Shown here in pieces: positions 1 to 5,190 of a DNA stretch of 5,190 nt; position 1 is the stretch's first letter; every line of letters begins with the position of its first letter. This DNA comes from an uncultured Spirochaetaceae bacterium (GTDB taxonomy: Bacteria; Spirochaetota; Spirochaetia; Treponematales; Treponemataceae), in the NCBI GenBank assembly GCA_902796985.1, contig CADBRC010000353.1, forward strand, positions 1 to 5,190, in the 5' to 3' direction. A program made the translations under genes and the position numbers. Below the pieces are notes generated by a model. The model was not told the origin of the DNA. It was given only the letters and a program-made list of their open reading frames with translations, and searched no databases.

Positions 1-783
1 AACCAGTCGGCCAGTGTTTCGCAAGATTCAGCCGCCGTAGAGGAGATGATAGGAAACATCTCTTCGGTGAATTCTTCAGTTGACAAGATGGCCCTTTCAT
101 TTGAAACGCTCTGCGAAGATGCGCAGGTCGGCCTTACAAAGCAGGCGGCCGTCAACGAGCGCGTCAGGAGCATAGAAGACCAGTCTGACACCTTGCAGCA
201 GGCCAACGCTTCTATTGCGTCTCAGACCAACCTTCTTGCCATGAATGCGGCTATCGAAGCGGCCCATGCAGGTGAAGCAGGAAAGGGATTCTCCGTTGTT
301 GCGGACGAAATCAGAAAGCTTTCCGAAACTTCTTCTTCACAATCAAAGACAATCGGAACGCAGCTCAAGGTCATAAAGGATTCAATACAAAGCATCGTTC
401 AGGCCAGCGATGAGTCGCGTGCTACTTTCGAGCAGCTCTCGGAAAAGATACGCGCAACGGACGATCTGATTCTGCAGATAAAGCAGGCCATGCAGGAGCA
501 GAACGAGGGTTCCCGCCAGATAAACGATGCGCTCCGTTCCCTGAACGACAGCACTGCCCATGTTCAGACTGCCTCACTGGAAATGACGACGGGCAACAAG
601 ACCATCATCACGGAAATGGACAAGCTGCAGGACAGCACGAACAGCATGAAGGAAAGCATGAGCGAGGTGGCAGGATGTGCGGAACGAATCAGCGGAACAG
701 GAAAGGAACTGACCACCATTTACCTCAAGATGAAAGATTCTCTTGTGAAGATAGGAGGTCAGATAAACCAGTTCCATGTATAA
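1..783 (+). CDS. Methyl-accepting chemotaxis protein, C-terminal signalling domain (5' end outside window)
   Basis: This is the cytoplasmic signalling part of a chemoreceptor, which relays ligand state to CheA through CheW. The frame is open from base 1, so the start, any sensor domain and any membrane segments lie to the left. 260 residues are visible. The hairpin tip lies around residues 74-105, with '[18 protein letters not shown]' and '[16 protein letters not shown]'; the conserved tip glutamate is codon 256-258. Two likely methylation sites flank it: 'SAAVEEMIG' at residues 10-18, and 'AMQEQNEGS' around residues 163-171. About 174 residues follow the tip glutamate, roughly 24-25 heptads, which is longer than the E. 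coli-type arm and suggests the long (48-heptad) class I recall for spirochaetes. The protein ends '..INQFHV' with no CheR-tethering pentapeptide (NWETF type). The stop is TAA at 781-783, and it converges on purE 12 bp away. Family assignment is secure; ligand and localisation cannot be judged. Confidence 0.96.
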   Translation, partial: NQSASVSQDSAAVEEMIGNISSVNSSVDKMALSFETLCEDAQVGLTKQAAVNERVRSIEDQSDTLQQANASIASQTNLLAMNAAIEAAHAGEAGKGFSVVADEIRKLSETSSSQSKTIGTQLKVIKDSIQSIVQASDESRATFEQLSEKIRATDDLILQIKQAMQEQNEGSRQINDALRSLNDSTAHVQTASLEMTTGNKTIITEMDKLQDSTNSMKESMSEVAGCAERISGTGKELTTIYLKMKDSLVKIGGQINQFHV

Positions 784-795
784 CCGTGCGGCTTT

Positions 796-1296
796 TTAGA
801 ACTCGAATCCCTTTCCGCCCTCGGCCTCAGCCTCCGCCGTCATTTTGGCGCGGAAGTCCGTGAGCTTTTTCTGTATGTCCGGATATTTGATGCCCAGTAT
901 CTCGAGGGCGAGGTAGGCCGCGTTCTTCGCGTTGCCGATTCCGACCGTCGCCACGGGGACGCGGGGAGGCATCTGCGCGATGGAAAGCAGGGCGTCCATT
1001 CCTGCAAGGCCGTTTGACTTCCCGGGGCTGATGCACTCAAGCGGAACCCCGATGACCGGTAGGACAGTGCGGCTGGCGATGACGCCGGGCAGGGCGGCGG
1101 AAAGCCCCGCGCCCGCGATGATGACCTCACAGCCTTCCTGTTCGACTTCTTTGACGGTCTTTACGAGCAGGTCACCTGCGCGGTGGGCGGAGATGACGAA
1201 CGCCTTGTAGTCCACGCCGAATTCCCTCAGAACTTCGGCGGCTTTGCCCATCACGTCCGCATCGGACTTGGAGCCTAAAAATACAGCGACTTTCAT
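796..1296 (-). CDS. purE: PurE-family 5-(carboxyamino)imidazole ribonucleotide mutase / AIR carboxylase
   Basis: A 166-residue protein of normal PurE length. The family makes CAIR in de novo purine synthesis, either by mutating N5-CAIR (class I, with PurK) or by carboxylating AIR (class II). Visible family motifs are 'FLGSKSD' (residues 6-12, phosphate loop), 'SAHR' (36-39, with the catalytic-type His38), 'AGAGLSAALPG' (61-71) and 'DALLSIAQMP' (101-110). Two features are odd. The usual class I 'AAHLPG' is 'SAALPG', with Ala68 in place of histidine. About six extra residues, 'ISPGKSN', sit near 89-95 before the DALLS motif. The 'SAHR' motif is class I-like, whereas T. denticola PurE is known as class II. 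ATG at 1296 is chosen because it begins directly with 'MKVAVFLGSKSD'. A TTG at 1332 would add 12 unconserved residues and overlap the presumed promoter. No purK is visible, so the reaction class is open. purC lies on the same strand but is not adjacent. Confidence 0.93.
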   Translation of the reverse strand: MKVAVFLGSKSDADVMGKAAEVLREFGVDYKAFVISAHRAGDLLVKTVKEVEQEGCEVIIAGAGLSAALPGVIASRTVLPVIGVPLECISPGKSNGLAGMDALLSIAQMPPRVPVATVGIGNAKNAAYLALEILGIKYPDIQKKLTDFRAKMTAEAEAEGGKGFEF

Positions 1297-1303
1297 ACCG
1301 CCA

Positions 1304-1332
1304 AGCCTAGCACAAAGCGGGGGCTTTGGCAA
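1304..1332 (-). promoter_or_regulatory. Candidate promoter of purE, leaderless geometry
   Basis: Read on the minus strand, TTGCCA (1327-1332; five of six bases match TTGACA) is followed after exactly 17 bp by TAGGCT (1304-1309), a poor -10 preceded by an extended TGC. Only seven bases separate the -10 from the purE ATG, so transcription would begin at or next to the start codon. No well-spaced Shine-Dalgarno lies upstream: the nearest purine runs are an AGG about nine bases away and a GGCGG almost touching the ATG. The -10 matches only three of six positions, so this is the weakest of the three promoter calls. It is supported mainly by its likeness to the other two. Confidence 0.4.
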
Positions 1333-1335
1333 TGG

Positions 1336-1364
1336 TTGTTTCTGCTTCTCTTCCGTGATATAAT
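1336..1364 (+). promoter_or_regulatory. Extended -10 promoter of the membrane-protein gene, leaderless geometry
   Basis: TGATATAAT at 1356-1364 is a perfect extended -10 (TGn plus TATAAT). A TTGTTT at 1336-1341 lies 17 bp upstream and matches the first three bases of the -35 consensus. The -10 ends six bases before the ATG at 1371, so the expected transcript begins at about 1371-1372, on the start codon. The intervening bases, CCTCTC, are pyrimidines and cannot serve as a Shine-Dalgarno. The -35 is three bases from the -35 of the divergent purE promoter, so polymerase would probably compete for the two. The -10 call is strong and the leaderless conclusion is inferred from spacing. Confidence 0.65.
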
Positions 1365-1370
1365 CCTCTC

Positions 1371-3341
1371 ATGCTGTACCTCTTTCTTTCTGACCTGCTG
1401 TTTTTCTTCGTTTTCAGCGGGATAGGCTGCCTAGGCTCGTCTTTCACTTTTTTGAAGCTCCGCAGGGACAATTTTTTCCTGAATTTCTTCCTGGGTTTTT
1501 CCTTATCTGCAATATATTTTTCCCTGATAAATTTCTTCCTTCCCTTGACCGTCTGGACTCTGCTGCCAGTGATTCTTGCGGGGCTGTTCGGCTTTGTCCT
1601 GTTTGTGTCCAGGGGAAATGTCTTCGGGGCCTTATCCGGGAAGCGCTGGTTTGTCCTTGTCTGCGTGCTGCTGTTTTTCTTTGTATGCTACCAGTGCTCC
1701 AAAGCGGAGGGGGTCTCGCTTGTAGATACTCTGCTTTACCATGCGACGGTTGTCTCGTGGATGAACGCCTACAAGGTTGTCCCTGGGCTTGTAAACGTGT
1801 TCGGTCCGCTCGGATCGAATTCTCTCTACCTGCAGCTGGCAGCAGGGCTGGACGTGGGGCTCTGGGACAAGCAGATGTCCAGCGTTCTCTTTTCCCTTTT
1901 TTATGCGGCGTTCATGCTCTACGCGCTCACGGATATCCGTAATGCTGCCGTCAAGAAGCAGAGAAATGGTTTGTCTTTTGTCCTCTTCCAGTCCGTAATG
2001 GTAATATGGTTCTTCTCAAATAACATACTGGACGACCCGAGCCTGTACTACGATAAGCCGGCCCTCGTTTTCATCGCAGTGACACTGGCCGAGTTGCTTG
2101 CCTGCCACCGGGCGGATGCCTTCCGGGATTCTGCGGAGACAAGTTCTTGTGAGGCAATCTTCCTTTTTATAGCGACCGCATTCGGAATCAAACTCTTAGG
2201 TGCGCTCAGTGTCGCATTCATCTTCGTCTACATCCTGATGCGACAGATCAGGGAGAAGAAACTGTCCATGACCGGGCTGCTCGGTTTGGGGGTGCTGCCT
2301 CTGCTTATCCTTGTTCTCTACGTGGCAAGGAATCTGATTCAGTCGGGCTACCCGTTTATTCCATCTACGGTATTCCGTATGGATTTCCCGTGGACAACAC
2401 CGGAATCGATTGCCCGTAAAACCTATCAGCAGATTTACTGGGGCACGAGGTGGAACGGCGAGGGTGCCAGTTGGGGATCTCCCGCTTCATCGTTTTCAGC
2501 TTGGTTCATCCCCTGGTGCCAGAGGTTACTCAGGCCCGGAAACTGGCAGTTCATAGGCATAATGGTGGTTTCCCTGCCGCTGGTCGTCCGTTCTGCCGTC
2601 AAGAGGCACAGGGGTGCATTCTTCTTTTATTTCCTTGCGCTGGCAAACTTGGTTTACTGGTTTGCCACTGCTCCCAACCTGAGGTTCGGGAACGGTTTCT
2701 TCTATGACCTGCTGGCAGTCGCCGTCTTCTTAAACGCGGACATCTTCGCCACCCCGATTGCAAAAGCCGGAGACTTGCTCCGCAGGCTGCAGCCCGCCGT
2801 ACAAACTTGGGGAACAAGGCTTCGGACCTGCTGCTCGAAGCAGTCTACCCGCCTTATAGCCCTTGCTCTACTGGTCATTATTGCCTGCGTCCTCTCGATT
2901 CCTGCTGTGCAGGACCTCCTCATATCTCTGGGAGGCAGTCTTAAAGGGAAGGAACTTTCGGCTCCGCACTGGCGGCGGGAAATCTATAAATGCGTGTGCA
3001 GCTGTGCCATCATCGCCGCCGCCCTCGTTCTGCTTCCGGCGGTTCTCGGACGAGGCAGGAAGGACAGACCTTTCGCGCTCGCCTGCTATGCGCTGGCGGT
3101 GTTCTGCTGCTGCATGCTGGCAACCAAGAACAGGAACCTGATCGTGACAATTCCCGTCAGGCCTGAACCGACGGAAAGACGGCTGGTCAATGAGGAGCAG
3201 GGACTGTACATCAACGTCTCTACCCACATCGACCTCTGCGGTGATGCGCCCCTGCCATGTACACCAGAGGGAAGTTTCCGTACGGACCTCCGCCTCTTTG
3301 ACAAGGACGACATGGGGAAGGGGTTCTACATAGCCGAATAA
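1371..3341 (+). CDS. Large polytopic membrane protein, LIC_10190-like; possibly a GT-C-type envelope enzyme
   Basis: A 656-residue, very hydrophobic protein. I count roughly 13-15 membrane segments, including about 4-28, 35-58, 60-80, 93-110, 168-190, 200-218, 228-245, 262-290, 298-318, several in the middle third, then about 490-512, 541-560 and 565-585. The first segment starts at the N-terminus with no separate signal peptide. Residues 119-151 form a hydrophilic loop with a distinctive pattern: 'DTLLYHA', then 'W..AYKVVPGLVN', then 'GPLGSNS'. The C-terminal 70 residues are soluble, with 'DLCGDAPLPCTP' (Cys623 and Cys630) and a final 'GKGFYI'. From memory both patterns match polytopic proteins named LIC_10190 family in Leptospira, whose function is unknown to me. 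An acidic residue in an early loop also recalls GT-C glycosyltransferases, but this is inference. The start is firm: an in-frame TGA lies at 1356 and the next Met is residue 131. The gene stands alone, facing nnr across 10 bp. Confidence 0.92.
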   Translation: MLYLFLSDLLFFFVFSGIGCLGSSFTFLKLRRDNFFLNFFLGFSLSAIYFSLINFFLPLTVWTLLPVILAGLFGFVLFVSRGNVFGALSGKRWFVLVCVLLFFFVCYQCSKAEGVSLVDTLLYHATVVSWMNAYKVVPGLVNVFGPLGSNSLYLQLAAGLDVGLWDKQMSSVLFSLFYAAFMLYALTDIRNAAVKKQRNGLSFVLFQSVMVIWFFSNNILDDPSLYYDKPALVFIAVTLAELLACHRADAFRDSAETSSCEAIFLFIATAFGIKLLGALSVAFIFVYILMRQIREKKLSMTGLLGLGVLPLLILVLYVARNLIQSGYPFIPSTVFRMDFPWTTPESIARKTYQQIYWGTRWNGEGASWGSPASSFSAWFIPWCQRLLRPGNWQFIGIMVVSLPLVVRSAVKRHRGAFFFYFLALANLVYWFATAPNLRFGNGFFYDLLAVAVFLNADIFATPIAKAGDLLRRLQPAVQTWGTRLRTCCSKQSTRLIALALLVIIACVLSIPAVQDLLISLGGSLKGKELSAPHWRREIYKCVCSCAIIAAALVLLPAVLGRGRKDRPFALACYALAVFCCCMLATKNRNLIVTIPVRPEPTERRLVNEEQGLYINVSTHIDLCGDAPLPCTPEGSFRTDLRLFDKDDMGKGFYIAE

Positions 3342-3351
3342 CCGGACAGTC

Positions 3352-4938
3352 TTACGGGCGGCAGGCGTCGTCCTGCAGTTTCCCGACGGCGGAAACCAAA
3401 TCCTCCGGGGTGAGCGCCCAGTCCGCCTTGTCCCGGCAAATCCTGCGGGCGGCAGCGGCGTGGGCGAGGCTCGCAGTCTTGGCTGCCCTGAGCGGGTCGT
3501 AGCCCTGTGCGAGCAATGCGGCGGCGAGCCCTGCCAGCACGTCCCCTGATCCAGCCTTGGCGAGGGCGGACGTCCCCGAACTGTTTATGAAAATTTCCGC
3601 CCGGCCTTCCCCTGCAGCCTGTCCCGGTGCGGCGGCTGCTATAACGCTGTTGGCACCCTTGAGCAAAAGGACGATGCCCGGGTATTTCCTGCAGAAGGCG
3701 GCAGCCAGCTCCAGCCTCATGTCCACCACATCGGAGACCTTTGTGAGCTTGACTCCGTTCAGCGTATCCATCCCGCAGACAGTCAGGAGGGAAAGGAATT
3801 CCTTGGGATGAGGGGTGAGCAGGAGGCCCTGCGGGCGGTGCCCCAGCAGGCGGAGGATGTCCTCGTTGTAGAACACGTCCGCGTCCAGCACTGCCGTGAC
3901 CTTGGGGTTCTGCATGAGGTAGCTTGTATAGACCTGGCTGTCGTCGCTCCGTCTTCCCAGTCCCATGCCGATTGCAATGGTACTCGTGTTTGCAGGGATG
4001 ACGTATGAACTGAGGAGTGTGCAGGGGAGGGGAAAATCCGGAAAGTTCTCCCGTTCCGAAACGAGCGTCACCAGCCCTGCACCGAATGAGAGGGCGGCTT
4101 GTCCGGCAATGACCGATGCACCGGCCTTCTGCCCTGAGCAGACGACAACGTGACCGAAGCTTCCTTTATTTACGTTCTGCTTCTTCCTGTAAGGCAGCTC
4201 CATGTCGCTCTCTTCCAGCAGGTATGCGTCAGGAAAGACAGTCCCGGCTGCAGGGGCCGTTCCTCCTGCTCCTGCCCGCTCGAAGTTGTCGCGGCTGATT
4301 CCCAAATCACAGACGGAAATCTGCCCGCACTCGTCCTTTGCCTTGTCGGAAAAGAGGGCCAGCTTGAGCGCGCCCATCGTCACGGTCTCGTCCGCATGGA
4401 AGACTGTGCCGCACCGCCCCCACTGATCCAGGCCGGTCGGTACGTCGCATGCGATTTTGTATGCATCAGTATTGTCGTTGACGGAGAGAATGACCGCCCG
4501 GGCAACGGCGGGGAGCGTTCCCCTGAAGCCCGAACCGTATATGCAGTCTACGATGACTTTCAGGTCTATGGAGCTTTCCTCAAGGTAGGTGTCCAGTTCT
4601 TCCGGGGCGATGATGCGGACCCCGATTTTTTCCGCACGGGATTTCTGTTCCTTGCACAGCGTGCTGTTTGCCTCTCCGACGGCACAGGCAACGACGGCTA
4701 TGGGGGCGGACTGGAGCTGCCGGGCAATGGCGTAGCCGTCGGCCCCGTTGTTCCCGCTTCCCGCCAGTACAAGGACGGCGGGCCGGGCCAGACAGGGGCT
4801 CTTGTCTTCTGACAGACGGCGGAGGACGGCCCTGCTTACAGCAGAGGCTGCATCCTCCATCATGATGTCCTCCGTCAGCCCGTAGCTCTCGCGGACCGCC
4901 TGATCGTTCTTTCTCGTGTCAAGGAAAATGCTCTGCAT
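3352..4938 (-). CDS. nnr: Bifunctional NAD(P)H-hydrate epimerase / ADP-dependent NAD(P)H-hydrate dehydratase
   Basis: A metabolite-repair enzyme that returns hydrated, inactive NAD(P)HX to NAD(P)H. The N-terminal YjeF_N domain (about 1-215) interconverts R and S forms, and the C-terminal ribokinase-like domain (about 240-525) dehydrates the S form using ADP. Epimerase signs are 'DIMMEDAA' (24-31), 'GSGNNGADG' (60-68), 'VDCIYGSGFRG' (130-140, with conserved Asp131) and 'DVPTGLD' (165-171). Dehydratase signs are 'LDADVF' (351-356), 'LLTPHPKEF' (373-381), 'LLLKGAN' (424-430) and 'AKAGSGDVLAG' (460-470), with the catalytic-type Asp466. An Ala/Gly-rich linker joins them near 221-233. The length of 528 matches two-domain bacterial homologues and both halves look intact. 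The only oddity is Ala66 where GNNGGDG is usual. ATG 4938 is kept because residues 5-30 align with the family N-terminus. A strong internal GGAGG before Met26 (4863) is probably coincidental. It follows purC after 47 bp but has its own promoter. Confidence 0.95.
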   Translation of the reverse strand: MQSIFLDTRKNDQAVRESYGLTEDIMMEDAASAVSRAVLRRLSEDKSPCLARPAVLVLAGSGNNGADGYAIARQLQSAPIAVVACAVGEANSTLCKEQKSRAEKIGVRIIAPEELDTYLEESSIDLKVIVDCIYGSGFRGTLPAVARAVILSVNDNTDAYKIACDVPTGLDQWGRCGTVFHADETVTMGALKLALFSDKAKDECGQISVCDLGISRDNFERAGAGGTAPAAGTVFPDAYLLEESDMELPYRKKQNVNKGSFGHVVVCSGQKAGASVIAGQAALSFGAGLVTLVSERENFPDFPLPCTLLSSYVIPANTSTIAIGMGLGRRSDDSQVYTSYLMQNPKVTAVLDADVFYNEDILRLLGHRPQGLLLTPHPKEFLSLLTVCGMDTLNGVKLTKVSDVVDMRLELAAAFCRKYPGIVLLLKGANSVIAAAAPGQAAGEGRAEIFINSSGTSALAKAGSGDVLAGLAAALLAQGYDPLRAAKTASLAHAAAARRICRDKADWALTPEDLVSAVGKLQDDACRP

Positions 4939-4944
4939 ACATGC

Positions 4945-4973
4945 ATTATACCCATAACGCAGGGAAAGTACAA
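4945..4973 (-). promoter_or_regulatory. Promoter of nnr, leaderless geometry
   Basis: On the minus strand a perfect TATAAT occupies 4945-4950. TTGTAC (4968-4973), 17 bp upstream, matches the first three bases of the -35 consensus. The -10 ends six bases before the ATG at 4938, the same distance as at the membrane-protein gene, so the predicted transcript starts on or beside the start codon. No Shine-Dalgarno is present at usable spacing; the only nearby purine run, GGG, abuts the -10. The promoter fills the short gap after the purC stop, so nnr can be expressed apart from purC, although read-through from purC is not excluded because no terminator is visible. Confidence 0.62.
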
Positions 4974-4984
4974 GGAAACGAAGC

Positions 4985-5190
4985 CTAGTTTCCGGTCAGA
5001 CGCGTCTCGCACTCCCGGTACAGGGCTGCCGTCTTGTCCACGATGTCCTGCGGTATCGTCTTGATGTCTGCCGAACCCGCGAGATTGTTGGCCTTGAGCC
5101 AGTCACGGACAAACTGCTTGTCGTAGCTGGCGGGGGACGTCCCCACCTTGTAGCTGTCGCGGTTCCAGAAGCGGCTGGAGTCCGGGGTCA
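4985..5190 (-). CDS. purC: Phosphoribosylaminoimidazole-succinocarboxamide (SAICAR) synthase, C-terminal end (5' end outside window)
   Basis: The last 67 residues and TAG stop (4985-4987) of a minus-strand gene that enters from the right edge; it starts outside the window. The translation begins 'TPDSSRFWNRDSYKVG', continues with 'ASYDKQFVRDWL', and ends 'YRECETRLTGN'. The TPDSSRFW and DKQFVRDWL blocks are typical of the longer SAICAR synthases (yeast Ade1-like, about 300 residues), in contrast to the shorter E. coli form, which has 'SPDGSRLW' at this position. The enzyme joins aspartate to CAIR with ATP, the step directly after PurE in purine synthesis. It shares its strand with purE about 3.7 kb away, but nnr and an opposing gene separate them, so they are not one transcript as seen here. 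The catalytic N-terminal portion cannot be assessed. Confidence 0.94.
   Translation of the reverse strand, partial: TPDSSRFWNRDSYKVGTSPASYDKQFVRDWLKANNLAGSADIKTIPQDIVDKTAALYRECETRLTGN

Noticed and set aside
781..798. GC-rich bases followed by TTTTT at the chemoreceptor-purE junction as a terminator
   Set aside because: The only stem is CCG/CGG with a two-base loop, which cannot fold stably. The T run also forms part of the purE stop region.
1297..1332. Upstream TTG start for purE giving a 178-residue product
   Set aside because: The extra 12 residues (starting MPKPPL) are not PurE-like, the TTG lies in the candidate -35 region, and ATG 1296 leads straight into the conserved phosphate-loop motif.
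2868..3227. 119-codon open frame on the minus strand
   Set aside because: Antisense to the 3' part of the membrane-protein gene, with a low-complexity charged product, no start signal and no recognised motif.
3361..3376. Hairpin GCAGG-loop-CCTGC as an intrinsic terminator for the membrane-protein gene
   Set aside because: The stem is only five base pairs and is followed by AGTTTC, not a real T tract. It also lies in nnr coding sequence, so it is noted as weak and not annotated.
4150..4812. 220-codon open frame on the plus strand
   Set aside because: It lies wholly antisense to the nnr coding sequence, whose translation matches a known two-domain enzyme throughout. The plus-strand product shows no recognisable domain and is a shadow of G+C-rich codons.
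1..5190. CRISPR arrays, tRNA or rRNA genes, insertion sequences, toxin-antitoxin or defence genes
   Set aside because: No regularly spaced repeats, tRNA-like clover-leaf or T-loop sequences, transposase motifs or terminal inverted repeats were seen. Nearly every base is accounted for by five genes and short promoter spacers.

Overview
The window looks like a piece of a spirochaete chromosome, most likely Treponema or a close relative. The best pointer is the chemoreceptor fragment at the left edge. Its hairpin tip reads '[20 protein letters not shown]', and its signalling arm is long and uninterrupted, as I remember treponemal receptors. The large membrane protein resembles a family I know mainly from Leptospira, which fits. 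This assignment rests on recall of protein families, not on a search. Base composition by eye is moderate, a little above half G+C.

Layout from left to right. Positions 1-783 (+) are the C-terminal part of a methyl-accepting chemotaxis protein, cut by the window edge. Positions 796-1296 (-) are purE. A 74-bp divergent spacer follows, and then a 656-residue polytopic membrane protein at 1371-3341 (+). Positions 3352-4938 (-) are a full-length bifunctional NAD(P)H-hydrate repair enzyme (epimerase plus dehydratase). Positions 4985-5190 (-) are the C-terminal end of purC, cut by the right edge. Coding density is very high: the convergent pairs are 12 and 10 bp apart, and no stretch over 300 bases lacks a gene.

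The genes do not form one system. purC and purE are both de novo purine genes on the minus strand, but the repair enzyme and an opposing membrane-protein gene lie between them. The repair enzyme is metabolite-damage housekeeping, the chemoreceptor is a sensory protein, and the membrane protein is probably an envelope or glycan function.

The most interesting pattern concerns how genes start. All three complete genes lack a well-placed Shine-Dalgarno sequence. Each instead has a sigma-70-like promoter (TTG-type -35, 17-bp spacer, -10 box) whose -10 ends only 6-7 bp before the ATG. This predicts leaderless or nearly leaderless mRNAs. The second point of interest is a PurE that is class I-like but has alanine in place of the usual second active-site histidine and carries a short insertion. 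The third is the membrane protein, which has conserved-looking motifs at both ends but no known function that I can name.
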